Origin: Eubacterium sp.
GTDB taxonomy: Bacteria > Bacillota > Clostridia > Lachnospirales > Lachnospiraceae
Length of the DNA stretch: 45,814 nucleotides
Reading direction: 5' to 3'
Assembly: GCA_024697845.1 (NCBI GenBank)
Contig: JAILRZ010000147.1
Coordinates: 1 to 45,814 of the forward strand
Both the position numbers and the translations under genes were made by a program. Below, in pieces: positions 29,455-39,182 of the stretch. Under the pieces are notes generated by a model. The model had not been told where the DNA came from. It saw only the letters and a program-made list of their open reading frames with translations, and searched no databases. Numbering within the stretch: position 1 is the stretch's first letter; each line of letters starts with the position of its first letter.

Positions 29455-30188
29455 ACTCTCCTTATTGTATGATAGGCCAAAGAGGCAGCCTCTTCACTAA
29501 TATTACATCCCATTTCATAAAGCGGTGTTTCCACAAGAATCTGTTCCATCTGTGTCAGAATCAAATCCATCGTTTCCTCTTTACTTACCTGATGAATTGT
29601 TTGTTTCAGATATTTTGGAATAGCTTCTCCCACACTGATTTCTTTGATTGTATTTTTTTCTGATCTCTTCAAAAATACAATTCCACCTAATTTTGCACAA
29701 TCGTTGACCTGAAGATCGGTCTTTCCGCTCCATGGGGTTCCAAATACGTACCAAAGCTCCCCTTTTCTTCGAACAATCGGTTTGTCATCATTCAAGATAA
29801 CAGCCTTTTCCCCAAGATATTGTTTCCACAGTGCTGTATGGGTAGATTTTCCCGTTCCACTATCTGCCGAAAACAGATAAGCATATCCGTCTACGGCTAC
29901 TGCTGAGGAATGAATCATACATCCATTTTTCTTAACAACCCTTCGATGAAACACTTCACCGGTATACAGATATTCCCAATCTTCCAATGACAATTTCATT
30001 TTAGATTTCTTTTGTACGTTTTCCAAATATTCCGGTTCATAATCAATAATGATATCTGCCTCATCCTCCGACCATTCAGTCTGTGCCCTGTAAGCTTCCG
30101 CTTTTCTTCTGGTTCGCTGAAAATAAGTTGTCATAACTACTTTATATCCGGCAATTTCATATCGTTTTCTTGTCATATTATAATCCAT
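29451..30188 (-). CDS. HPr-kinase-like P-loop protein
   Basis: MIHSSAVAVDGYAYLFSADSGTGKSTHTALWKQYLGEKAVILNDDKPIVRRKGELWYVFGTPWSGK; start at 30188 (MDYNMTRKR) preceded by AAAAGGAG. Confidence 0.85.
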   Translation of the reverse strand: MDYNMTRKRYEIAGYKVVMTTYFQRTRRKAEAYRAQTEWSEDEADIIIDYEPEYLENVQKKSKMKLSLEDWEYLYTGEVFHRRVVKKNGCMIHSSAVAVDGYAYLFSADSGTGKSTHTALWKQYLGEKAVILNDDKPIVRRKGELWYVFGTPWSGKTDLQVNDCAKLGGIVFLKRSEKNTIKEISVGEAIPKYLKQTIHQVSKEETMDLILTQMEQILVETPLYEMGCNISEEAASLAYHTIRRV

Positions 30189-30229
30189 AGGTCTCCTTTT
30201 GTCGGTCTCATTCTCCCCTATAAATTCGC

Positions 30230-30259
30230 AAAACACCTATGGATAATCATAGGTGTTTT
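30230..30259 (-). terminator. Terminator downstream of the tyrosine kinase gene
   Basis: 12-bp perfect stem AAAACACCTATG gataat CATAGGTGTTTT. Confidence 0.75.
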
Positions 30260-30269
30260 CACGTTATTA

Positions 30270-30992
30270 TTATTTATAATATCCTTTATTGTGTCCATAA
30301 CCATAGCCGTAATTTGAACCGTATCCTCTTTGATAATAGCCGCCGTAATAGCTGCTCTTATCTTCCGGATCCACTTTATTTAGTACTGCTCCTAAAATTT
30401 TACAACCGGATTTTCTCATCTGCTCAATCTGTTTTTGGGCATATTTGTAACTAATATTGGACTGTGAAATCAAAAAGATTAGACCGTCTGTTTTTGGAGC
30501 AACAATAGCAGGATCAATAACCTGTCCGATTGGTGGGGTATCAATAATCACGTAATCGTACATTTCCCTTACCTTCTGAATCAGTTCATCAAATCGACTT
30601 CCATTCAATAATTCTGCCGGGTTTGGCGGTACAGGACCGGAAATAATCATATCCATATTCTCGATATTTGTTGTATATTTAACATCATCCAATTCTGCTA
30701 CACCGGACAAAAACTGGGTTAATCCTTTAATTGCCTTATTGATTTTATATCGTCCAATCAATACGGATTTTCTTAAGTCCGCATCAATAAACAACACTTT
30801 TTTCCCAGAGTCCGCAATTGATATTGCAAGATTGAAAGCCACCATAGACTTTCCTTCATTTGGAATGCAACTGGTCAAAGATACAACCTTCACATCATCT
30901 CCACAGAACTGTACATTGGTTCGGAGCGTTTTGTATGCTTCTCTTGTTTTGAAATCTAAGTCTGCCACTTTTTCCAGATTAATATTTAACAT
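30270..30992 (-). CDS. CpsD/CapB-family bacterial tyrosine kinase
   Basis: EAYKTLRTNVQFCG, SCIPNEGKSMVAFNLA Walker A, LFIDADLRKS Walker A', VIIDTPP; C-terminal Tyr cluster SSYYGGYYQRGYGSNYGYGYGHNKGYYK. Confidence 0.95.
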   Translation of the reverse strand: MLNINLEKVADLDFKTREAYKTLRTNVQFCGDDVKVVSLTSCIPNEGKSMVAFNLAISIADSGKKVLFIDADLRKSVLIGRYKINKAIKGLTQFLSGVAELDDVKYTTNIENMDMIISGPVPPNPAELLNGSRFDELIQKVREMYDYVIIDTPPIGQVIDPAIVAPKTDGLIFLISQSNISYKYAQKQIEQMRKSGCKILGAVLNKVDPEDKSSYYGGYYQRGYGSNYGYGYGHNKGYYK

Positions 30993-31008
30993 CCGTCATA
31001 CTCCTTTC

Positions 31009-31803
31009 CTATGCTTCTTTTTCATCCTGTTTATTTTTTTGCTTATCCTTTTCAGGCGGTTTTCCATAGCCGTAACCATAACCATAGCCATAACCGTTTT
31101 TGGAATCGACACTCTTTAATGGAATCGCAGCTAATACGCTGATTCCAAGATGTTTTTCAATATCATCCGGTGATTTGATGGTGTCATCTAAAATAAACAT
31201 AACAACAACAATAATCACCGATAAACCAAAGCCTAAAATAAATCCAAGCATTGTATTTTTCTCAACATTTGGGCTGGATGGACTCACGGGCAAATTCGCA
31301 TCATCGATTGGATTAACCGCTTCAATTCCCTCCATAACATTTTTTGTTTTTTTATTAGCAACATCACGAACTTTATTTGCTATTTTTTGCGCAAGCTTCG
31401 GATCAGTACTTGTAACAGAAATTTCCATTACACGAGTATCTTCAATCAGTTCCACTTCAATCATTTGAGCTAACGCAGAAAGTGACTGTTCCAAATCCAA
31501 CTCGTCTTTTACTTCCTGCAAAACCGGTTCACTGGTCAACAATACCTGATAATCGTTTGCAAGGTAAGACGCAAAAGCTAAATCGTTTGTTGTCAATCCA
31601 TCAGAATTCGGATCCTGATGTGTCAAAATATAAACTTTTGTTTTTGATACATACTGTTCATCTACAAAATATTCTGTATATGCAAATACTAATCCTCCAA
31701 CTAAGATTCCCACAAGAATAATAATCATTAATCGATTTAGTATTGTAGTAAATAACCCTCTAAGGTCAATCTCTATCTCATTTCTGCTGTTTTCTGTGTC
31801 CAT
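31009..31803 (-). CDS. Wzz/CpsC-type chain-length regulator / kinase modulator
   Basis: Two TM segments flanking an extracellular region; IDLRGLFTTILNRLMIIILVGILVGG and PVSPSSPNVEKNTMLGFILGFGLSVIIV; GYGYGYGYGYG C-terminal tail. Confidence 0.93.
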   Translation of the reverse strand: MDTENSRNEIEIDLRGLFTTILNRLMIIILVGILVGGLVFAYTEYFVDEQYVSKTKVYILTHQDPNSDGLTTNDLAFASYLANDYQVLLTSEPVLQEVKDELDLEQSLSALAQMIEVELIEDTRVMEISVTSTDPKLAQKIANKVRDVANKKTKNVMEGIEAVNPIDDANLPVSPSSPNVEKNTMLGFILGFGLSVIIVVVMFILDDTIKSPDDIEKHLGISVLAAIPLKSVDSKNGYGYGYGYGYGKPPEKDKQKNKQDEKEA

Positions 31804-31819
31804 CCCTTATCCTTTCGTC

Positions 31820-32548
31820 TTACAAATATTTGTCTTCAATTACTTTTTGCGGATTATCAACCAATAACCACTGCAAGTATCCCGGTGTGAATTTCTTTTC
31901 CAGAACTTTCAAACATTCATCCCAATAGACTCCTCGTCTCCCTGTGCTATGAGCATCTGTTGCAATGAAATACAGAAAATTTTCTTTCATCATTTTCAAT
32001 ACAAACTTTTTTTCTCTCCCCAGTAAGCTGGTAGCATTCACCTGAAAATACACGCCCATTTCAATCAAATGCAAAATCTGTTCCCGGTTAATCACACCAA
32101 TTTTCTTTCGAAGACATTGATATCGCTCGCAATGAGCAATAATCGGAATATATCCTCCACTAATTAAATCCATCAGATATCGTTCCATTTCTTTTTCACG
32201 TACAGTTGGATAAAACTCTACTAAGACATAACGACTACCGGCCAAACTAAGGATTCTTCCTTCTTCTAACAAATCCGGCATATCATTACACGCCATCACT
32301 TCGTTTCCCAGGTACAATTTCATATCCGGATATTGCTTTTTCACTGCTTTTTGAAGGACTTCAAAATGCTCCTGCATTTTTTCCTGCTTTGGCATACATT
32401 CTCCTATATGAAAATGTGGGGTCAAAATAATGTTACGAACACCTTGCTCATATTCTTGTTTGATAATTTCTAAAGATGTTTCAAGGGAATCCGAACCATC
32501 ATCTACACCATACAATATATGATTATGCAAATCTGTTAAATTAACCAT
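31820..32548 (-). CDS. CpsB/CapC-type PHP-fold tyrosine phosphatase
   Basis: TDLHNHILYGVDDGSDSLETSLEII, ILTPHFH, IIAHCERY, FIATDAHSTGRR. Confidence 0.95.
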   Translation of the reverse strand: MVNLTDLHNHILYGVDDGSDSLETSLEIIKQEYEQGVRNIILTPHFHIGECMPKQEKMQEHFEVLQKAVKKQYPDMKLYLGNEVMACNDMPDLLEEGRILSLAGSRYVLVEFYPTVREKEMERYLMDLISGGYIPIIAHCERYQCLRKKIGVINREQILHLIEMGVYFQVNATSLLGREKKFVLKMMKENFLYFIATDAHSTGRRGVYWDECLKVLEKKFTPGYLQWLLVDNPQKVIEDKYL

Positions 32549-32607
32549 TAGAGAGCCTCCTGCACACTGTCTTACATTATATCAAAAAAGTAAACTGTAA
32601 ACAACTA

Positions 32608-33681
32608 TTACTCATTATTTACCTGAGCCAATTTTGCTGCCTGATCTGCTGCAATACAGCTATCAATAATCTCTCCGATATCTCCATTCATAATCTGTTC
32701 CAGACGATGAGAGGTGTACTTGATTCGATGATCCGTAACACGTCCCTGTGGGAAGTTATAAGTTCTGATTTTTTCAGAACGGTCTCCAGTACCAATCTGG
32801 CTTTTTCTTGCTGCAGACTCTTCATCCTGTTTCTTCTGTAATTCCAATTCATAAAGACGGGCACGTAATACCTTTAACGCCTTATCCTTATTCTTTAACT
32901 GTGATTTTTCATCCTGACAGGAAATTACGATTCCCGTTGGAATATGTGTCAAACGAACCGCTGAGTCTGTAGTATTGACACACTGACCACCATTTCCGGA
33001 AGCACGGAACACATCGAAACGAATATCGTTCATATCAATTTCCACATCCACTTCTTCCGCTTCAGGCATTACAGCAACCGTAGCTGTCGATGTATGGATT
33101 CGTCCACCGGATTCCGTAACAGGCACTCGCTGTACACGATGCACTCCACTTTCATACTTCAACTTCGAATAGGCGCCCTGTCCGTTTACCATAAATACAA
33201 CTTCCTTGAAACCACCGATTCCATTTTCATTAATATCCACCAATTCCGTTTTCCAATGCATGGATTCTGCATACATACAATACATACGGTACAATTCTGC
33301 TGCAAATAAAGCTGCTTCATCTCCACCGGCGCCACCACGGATTTCCACAACAACGTTTTTGTCATCATTTTCATCCTTTGGAAGTAACAAAATCTTCAAT
33401 TCTTCTTCTAACTGTTCAATCTGAGCCTTGGCATCATTCATTTCTTCCTTTGCCAATTCTCTTAAATCTTCATCTGATTCATCATTTAAAATCATCAGGC
33501 TGTCTTCTACAGTCTGCTTCGCATTCTTATATGCCTTATATGCTTCTACCAAAGGAGCCAAATCACTCTGTTCCTTCATGATTTTTCTATAATTATTCTG
33601 ATCATTTACAACACTTGGATCATTTAACTGTTCCAGGATTTCATCATAACGTTGTAAAATACCTTCCAACTTATCAAACAT
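32608..33681 (-). CDS. prfA: Peptide chain release factor 1
   Basis: [40 protein letters not shown]; start reset to [15 protein letters not shown] after a GGAGG RBS. Confidence 0.97.
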   Translation of the reverse strand: MFDKLEGILQRYDEILEQLNDPSVVNDQNNYRKIMKEQSDLAPLVEAYKAYKNAKQTVEDSLMILNDESDEDLRELAKEEMNDAKAQIEQLEEELKILLLPKDENDDKNVVVEIRGGAGGDEAALFAAELYRMYCMYAESMHWKTELVDINENGIGGFKEVVFMVNGQGAYSKLKYESGVHRVQRVPVTESGGRIHTSTATVAVMPEAEEVDVEIDMNDIRFDVFRASGNGGQCVNTTDSAVRLTHIPTGIVISCQDEKSQLKNKDKALKVLRARLYELELQKKQDEESAARKSQIGTGDRSEKIRTYNFPQGRVTDHRIKYTSHRLEQIMNGDIGEIIDSCIAADQAAKLAQVNNE

Positions 33682-34522
33682 TGATTTTTCCTCCATAAAC
33701 TACCCGGTCTAATCCGGCCAGGTCCTTCAATATTTCAACTTCTGTAAACCCATTTTCCTGCAAAAGTCCTTTGACTTCCTCTCCTTGATTGAAACCGATT
33801 TCAAAGAAAATTTTTCCCTCAGAAGTCAGATAATCTTTTGCCTGGGCTGTTATCTGTTTATAAAACCACAATCCATCTTCCAGTCCATCTAAGGCAATTC
33901 TCGGATCATAGACTTTCACTTCCTCCATCAGTTCCTCAATTTCATCGGTTCTGATATATGGAGGATTGGATACAATCACATCAAATTTCCCTTCAATGTT
34001 TCGGAACAAATCCGATTCCACAAAGGTCACATTTCCGTGATTTTTTTCATTGTTCTTTTTTGCCACCTTTAAAGCCTCTGCTGAAATGTCACTGGCAAAT
34101 ACAACCGCATGGCTTGCCAGACGGTCAATGGAAATCGCAATACATCCGGAGCCCGTACATAAATCAAGCACTCTCTGCTCACTCGTATTTTCCATTTTTT
34201 TTAAAACCGTTTCCACCAGGATTTCTGTATCCTGCCTCGGAATCAACACATTGGAATTTACACAAAATTCCATTCCCATAAATTCCTGAACTCCGGTTAA
34301 ATGCTGTACCGGAACTCTCTGGCACCGCTTCTCCACAGCATCCAGAAATGTTCCTGCCACTTCCTCATCCACACAAAAATCCGGATAAAGTAACAGGGTA
34401 TCCCGCTTAATATGCAAAAAATGCTCTGCAAGAATCCGACAATCCCAATCAAAATCGGGAACTCCCGCTTCTTTTAATTGCATCTTTGCTTTTCCAATGA
34501 TTTCCTTCGCTAAAACTTCCAA
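33674..34522 (-). CDS. prmC: Release factor glutamine methyltransferase
   Basis: [15 protein letters not shown] and [12 protein letters not shown] motifs; adjacent to prfA. Confidence 0.96.
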   Translation of the reverse strand: MEVLAKEIIGKAKMQLKEAGVPDFDWDCRILAEHFLHIKRDTLLLYPDFCVDEEVAGTFLDAVEKRCQRVPVQHLTGVQEFMGMEFCVNSNVLIPRQDTEILVETVLKKMENTSEQRVLDLCTGSGCIAISIDRLASHAVVFASDISAEALKVAKKNNEKNHGNVTFVESDLFRNIEGKFDVIVSNPPYIRTDEIEELMEEVKVYDPRIALDGLEDGLWFYKQITAQAKDYLTSEGKIFFEIGFNQGEEVKGLLQENGFTEVEILKDLAGLDRVVYGGKINV

Positions 34523-35577
34523 TTGTACCCTGAACCTTCACCTTCAACATGCTGTTCTCTGATTCTGGAAAGAACTCTTTCTTCCTGCTCTCTTTTCTGT
34601 CTGTCTTCTTCCAGTTCGATTCCGTTTTCTCTCAAATACTCTTTCCAGTCAAACACTGCTTCAACCGCTTTTATTGCAACTTCAATCATATCATCTGTCG
34701 GTTCTTTTGTTGTAATCTTTTGCATCCACAGGCCTGGCTTGCTAAGCATGTTTACAAACGGATTCGTACTTCTTCCCGCTAACTTTATGAATTCATAAGA
34801 AATTCCGGCAATTACAGGAATTAGCAAAATTCGAATCAGGTAACGAAGCCAAATCGTCTTCGTCTGTACCAATATAAAAATTACAATACTAATCACAAGA
34901 ACAATCAACATAAAGCTGGTTCCGCATCGCTTATGATAACGAGAACTGTCCCTTACATTCGCAACAGATAATTCTTTTCCGCTTTCAATACAATTGATAC
35001 ATTTATGTTCTGCTCCATGATACATAAACGTTCGTTTAATATCATTCATTAAAGAAATCAACAGCAGATATCCAATAAAAATAACCATTTTTACGATTCC
35101 TTCAATCACAGGAACCTGACGTTCCTTCACTGCCGGAATGTAGCGTTCACACAAATCCGCTACAAACAAAGGCAATAACATAAACAAACCAATCGCCAAT
35201 GCCACTGAAAAAATCACGGTAATGGTCATTACTACCTTTTCTGCCTTTTCACCTAATTTATCCAACAACCAGGTTTCAAATTTTCCCGGTTCTTCCTCCT
35301 CTTCATCAAAAAAACTTGCGGAGTAAGTTAACGTCTTAATTCCGAGAACCATCGAGTCGACAAAATTAAAAACGCCCCTGATAAATGGAAGTGACAAAAT
35401 CTTCTTCCCCGCTGTCAATCCCTTGTATTTCTGAATATCTACTTCGATTGTCTGATCCGGCTTTCGTACTGCGACGGCATAATCATCTTTATTTCTCATC
35501 ATAATTCCTTCCAGAACAGCCTGTCCACCAATTCCTGAAGGATATAATTTACTACATGTTTTTTCTTTATTTTTCAT
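34510..35577 (-). CDS. DUF1385 family membrane protein
   Basis: GIGGQAVLEGIMMRNKDDYAVAVRKPDQ, MYHGAEHKCINCIESGKEL, RYHKRCGTSFMLIV. Confidence 0.92.
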   Translation of the reverse strand: MKNKEKTCSKLYPSGIGGQAVLEGIMMRNKDDYAVAVRKPDQTIEVDIQKYKGLTAGKKILSLPFIRGVFNFVDSMVLGIKTLTYSASFFDEEEEEPGKFETWLLDKLGEKAEKVVMTITVIFSVALAIGLFMLLPLFVADLCERYIPAVKERQVPVIEGIVKMVIFIGYLLLISLMNDIKRTFMYHGAEHKCINCIESGKELSVANVRDSSRYHKRCGTSFMLIVLVISIVIFILVQTKTIWLRYLIRILLIPVIAGISYEFIKLAGRSTNPFVNMLSKPGLWMQKITTKEPTDDMIEVAIKAVEAVFDWKEYLRENGIELEEDRQKREQEERVLSRIREQHVEGEGSGYNWKF

Positions 35578-35602
35578 AACAACACCTATTTAAAAATAAG
35601 AA

Positions 35603-35631
35603 AAGAGGTTGAGAATCTCTCCTCAACCTGT
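35603..35631 (-). terminator. rpmE terminator
   Basis: AGGTTGAG ... CTCAACCT inverted repeat just downstream of rpmE. Confidence 0.65.
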
Positions 35632-35643
35632 TATTCTTAAAAA

Positions 35644-35844
35644 CTATTTCATACCATATTTCTTGTTGAACTTTTCAATTCTACCACGTGCTGAAGCAGC
35701 CTTCTGCTGTCCTGTGTAGAAAGGATGGCAAGCTGAACAAATTTCAACATGGATATCTTTCTTGGTTGAACCTGTTACGAATGTGTTACCACAGTTACAT
35801 GTAACGGTTGCTTCATAGTAATCTGGATGGATTCCTTCTCTCAT
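35644..35844 (-). CDS. rpmE: 50S ribosomal protein L31 (zinc-binding type)
   Basis: [48 protein letters not shown]; Cys motifs of the C+ form; GAGGTG RBS. Confidence 0.97.
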   Translation of the reverse strand: MREGIHPDYYEATVTCNCGNTFVTGSTKKDIHVEICSACHPFYTGQQKAASARGRIEKFNKKYGMK

Positions 35845-35878
35845 TACATTCACCTCATTTAATATATATTTTTTCTCA

Positions 35879-35938
35879 TTGGCAACGCCAATTCGTCTTC
35901 GCTACGAATATGTCGAATATCCCGAACTATGTTCGACA
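35879..35938 (-). promoter_or_regulatory. rpmE 5' leader with three consecutive hairpins (putative L31 autoregulatory leader)
   Basis: Inverted repeats tgtcgaa(35911)/ttcgaca(35938), attcgt(35891)/acgaat(35909), ttggc(35879)/gccaa(35891) within the leader. Confidence 0.55.
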
Positions 35939-35954
35939 ACTCAACAGCCTTTAT

Positions 35955-35983
35955 ATTGTAGCATAGTCAGCAATGTTATGCAA
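35955..35983 (-). promoter_or_regulatory. Promoter for rpmE
   Basis: Minus strand TTGCAT - 17 nt - TACAAT. Confidence 0.7.
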
Positions 35984-35996
35984 GCATTTTTCCAAA

Positions 35997-36908
35997 TCAT
36001 TTTTGCAATTTCTGACATGCCTTTATATCTTCCTGAATCTGCTTTTGCAATTCCTCCAAATTTTCAAATTTTCGTTCCGGACGAATAAATCCAAAGAACT
36101 GCACTTCTACCACTTCGTGATAGATATATTCCTTAAAATCAATAATATGGGTTTCCACCTTAATCTGTTTTCCATTTTCCACGGTTGGATTCACGCCCAC
36201 ATTGCTAATTCCGTGGTATCGAATACCTTCAACCACAACTTCCGTACGATACACACCATTCGGCGGCAACAATTTTGTTTTTTCCGGAATCAGGTTTGCT
36301 GTAGGAATATCAATGGTTCTCCCCAATTGCTTTCCTTCCTGAACCCGTCCGATAATTCGATACGGATGATCCAGCAGTCGATTTACTTCCAGCATTTCTC
36401 CCCTGGCAATTAATTCCCGAATCACACTACTACTGATATCCCTGTGATTGTATTGTTCTTTTTCCACTACAATCAGCGAATATTCAAACTGTTTCTGGTG
36501 TTCTTCCAAAAACTTCACATCTCCTGCTGCTTTACTGCCAAAGTGAAAATCCGTCCCGCAAACAATCGTCGTGGCTCCCAGTTTTTCTTTCAATACCTTC
36601 TCAATAAATTCTTCCGGTGACATTGCCAGAAATTCTTTCGTCAAAGGCATTTTAATATAAACATCCACGCCCAGTTCTTCTAACAGGAGTTTTTTCTCCT
36701 GTTCTGTCACGATTGTTTTGCTCTCTTCTTCTTTTAGAAAGACGGAAGGTGCCGCCTCAAAAGTTAGAACAACCTTTTGACGTCCATTGGCGTTTTGTTT
36801 CAGGATTTCCAATAACTTTTCATGTCCTTTGTGAATCCCATCAAATTTTCCAATGGTTACAATCGTATTATTCATTTTTTTATTATCGTCGAACCCAAAG
36901 GTTTGCAT
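35997..36908 (-). CDS. ribF: Bifunctional riboflavin kinase/FAD synthetase
   Basis: VTIGKFDGIHKGHEKLL, CGTDFHFGSKAAGD, GRTIDIPTANL, GVYRTEVVVEG, NVGVNPTV. Confidence 0.95.
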   Translation of the reverse strand: MQTFGFDDNKKMNNTIVTIGKFDGIHKGHEKLLEILKQNANGRQKVVLTFEAAPSVFLKEEESKTIVTEQEKKLLLEELGVDVYIKMPLTKEFLAMSPEEFIEKVLKEKLGATTIVCGTDFHFGSKAAGDVKFLEEHQKQFEYSLIVVEKEQYNHRDISSSVIRELIARGEMLEVNRLLDHPYRIIGRVQEGKQLGRTIDIPTANLIPEKTKLLPPNGVYRTEVVVEGIRYHGISNVGVNPTVENGKQIKVETHIIDFKEYIYHEVVEVQFFGFIRPERKFENLEELQKQIQEDIKACQKLQK

Positions 36909-36933
36909 TGTTTTCTCCTATCGGACCGCTTCA

Positions 36934-37842
36934 TTAAAGAAACATTTTGGTAGGTTTATAAATCTGTCGGTTTGCTTCAAAAATGTATAGTCCGACAAAT
37001 TCTCCTTCAGAGGTATAAACCCTGACAATCTGTCCATCTTCATGTTGCATTTTCAAAAGTGTATTTCTGGATGTAAAAATATTTCCGTTATATACTAATT
37101 TCTTTGCATCTTCTGATACAATACATTTGGAATACTGCGTTAGCATTTCATCAACCGGAACAAGATAATCATCTATAATTCCGCAATCTCTGGCATGTTC
37201 AATTTGGGACAGAGTTATACTGTCCTTCACACTGAAACGCTCCACCTGCGTGCGTACCAGATTTTCCATTGTCCCACCGACACCCAGTTTTTCTCCAATA
37301 TCATTGCACAAGGTTCGGATGTATGTCCCTTTGGAACAGGTAACATGCATTTCCACTCTTGGCAAATCAAATTTTGTTATAGTAATATCAACGATTTTGC
37401 AACGACGGGCCGGTCGTTCAATAACCTCGCCCTGTCTGGCTAATTCATATAGTTTTTTCCCTTTAATCTTGATTGCCGAAAACATTGGTGGAATCTGATC
37501 GTACTCACCGATAAAACTTTTAATCACTTCGTAAACCCGATTTTCCGTTAATGCTTCCAGCTCTTTTGGGATTGCAGTTGCAATCACTTCTCCGGAAGTA
37601 TCCTGGGTATTGGTTGTAACCCCCAACAACAATGTCGCCTGATATGTTTTATCTTTTTCAGATAAAATATCACACAGTTTTGTTGCCTTTCCAAGGCACA
37701 CAGGCAACACCCCTACGGCATTGGGATCCAGAGTTCCCATGTGGCCGATTTTCTTTTGTTTTAAAATTCCCCGAAGCTTTGCGACCACATCATGTGATGT
37801 AAAACCCGGTTCTTTATATACATTGATTACTCCATGAATCAT
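36934..37842 (-). CDS. truB: tRNA pseudouridine(55) synthase
   Basis: GVINVYKEPGFTSHDVVAKLR, KIGHMGTLDPNAVGVLPVCLGKATKL, QIPPMFSAIKIKGKKLYELAR. Confidence 0.97.
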   Translation of the reverse strand: MIHGVINVYKEPGFTSHDVVAKLRGILKQKKIGHMGTLDPNAVGVLPVCLGKATKLCDILSEKDKTYQATLLLGVTTNTQDTSGEVIATAIPKELEALTENRVYEVIKSFIGEYDQIPPMFSAIKIKGKKLYELARQGEVIERPARRCKIVDITITKFDLPRVEMHVTCSKGTYIRTLCNDIGEKLGVGGTMENLVRTQVERFSVKDSITLSQIEHARDCGIIDDYLVPVDEMLTQYSKCIVSEDAKKLVYNGNIFTSRNTLLKMQHEDGQIVRVYTSEGEFVGLYIFEANRQIYKPTKMFL

Positions 37843-37872
37843 TTCCTAATCTCCCTAACTTCATACTTTCCC

Positions 37873-38817
37873 TTAAATCACTTTTTCGATTTCGGCAAGA
37901 ACGGTAGCAACGGCTTCTTCCAAGGTTCCTTTGAGGTCAAAGCCGGCAGCTCTCACATGCCCACCACCATCAAATTTCACAGCGATTTCGCTCACATCTA
38001 CATATTTTCTGGAACGAAGACTCCCCTTCCAATGATTTTCTCCCAACGGGTAAACAAACAACGCAACTTCGACTCCTTCCACGTTGCGGATGGATGCAAT
38101 CACAGCATCCAAATCATTTTTGGTAATTCCATATTGTTCCATCATTTCCGCCGTACAATATCCGTAAATGCATTTTCCATCCATTTTTAGTACGGCATTT
38201 TTCTGAATCTGAGCTGTAATCATCATCTGGTTGAAAGATTTTTTATAATATGTTTCCTCCAGAATTTCATTGGTATCCAATCCAAATTCCATAAGATTTG
38301 CAACTATCCTCATAGTTTTCGGTGTAGTACTCTGAAAACGGAACACACCGGTATCATGGGCAATTCCCATATATAATGGCGCTGCAACTGTTTCATCAAA
38401 CAATTCCAAATCCAAAAATTCATACAGTACTTCACTGGCAGAACCTGCCTCAGCTACCACATAATTATCATCCGCATATCCGAGATTACTTTTATGATGA
38501 TCAATGCAATAGGATCTTTTTGCATTTTCAAAATATTTTGCATTTTCTCCCAAACGATCCAGGCTGGCTGTATCCAGAGAAATGAATAAATCAAATATCG
38601 TTCCATCATATTCCTTGGTTTCAATACAGTCTGTGTTTGGAATCAGTTCAAACTTCGGATCCACATATTCCAGAAATACCCGCACTTCTAACTCAGGGCG
38701 GTTCTTCTTTAAGTAATTGTAAAGTCCCATACAGGAACCCACGCAATCCCCATCCGGTCTTACATGTCCGGCAATCCCAACAGTTTTTGCGTTTCCGATT
38801 ACATCATTAATCTTCAT
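37873..38817 (-). CDS. nrnA: DHH/DHHA1 phosphoesterase (NrnA-like)
   Basis: GHVRPDGDCVGS, SLDTASLDRLG, CIDHHKSN, FDGGGHVRAAGF. Confidence 0.93.
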   Translation of the reverse strand: MKINDVIGNAKTVGIAGHVRPDGDCVGSCMGLYNYLKKNRPELEVRVFLEYVDPKFELIPNTDCIETKEYDGTIFDLFISLDTASLDRLGENAKYFENAKRSYCIDHHKSNLGYADDNYVVAEAGSASEVLYEFLDLELFDETVAAPLYMGIAHDTGVFRFQSTTPKTMRIVANLMEFGLDTNEILEETYYKKSFNQMMITAQIQKNAVLKMDGKCIYGYCTAEMMEQYGITKNDLDAVIASIRNVEGVEVALFVYPLGENHWKGSLRSRKYVDVSEIAVKFDGGGHVRAAGFDLKGTLEEAVATVLAEIEKVI

Positions 38818-39163
38818 GATGATTTACCTCGTCAATCAACTTGGACATTTTCATTCCATATTCAATAGACTCATCCAAAATAAAGCGGATTTCCGGCGTA
38901 TTTCTAAGATTAATTGTATGCGCCAGTTCTCTACGGATAAATCCTTTTGCACTATTCAGACCTTCCAATGTTTCTTTCTTCGCTTCATCGTTGCCAAGGA
39001 CACTGATAAACACTTTACAGGTCTTCAAATCCGGTGCGACCTCAACTGCAGTAACAGTTGTCATCATTCCCACACGCGGATCCTTCAACTCACGAATAAT
39101 CGTGCTGAGTTCACGCTGAACTTCACCATTGATTCGTGTATTCTTAATGCTGTTTTTTCTCAT
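38807..39163 (-). CDS. rbfA: 30S ribosome-binding factor A
   Basis: INGEVQRELSTIIRELKDPRVGMMTTVTAVEVAPDLKTCKVFISVLG; operon position. Confidence 0.95.
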   Translation of the reverse strand: MRKNSIKNTRINGEVQRELSTIIRELKDPRVGMMTTVTAVEVAPDLKTCKVFISVLGNDEAKKETLEGLNSAKGFIRRELAHTINLRNTPEIRFILDESIEYGMKMSKLIDEVNHHED

Positions 39164-39182
39164 TCTTTTACCTCTTTTATTT

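Noticed and set aside
29182-30188. Complete lasso-peptide cluster
   Set aside because: PqqD and HPrK-like genes are present, but no asparagine-synthetase-like cyclase, no transglutaminase-like leader peptidase and no precursor ORF were found in the window.
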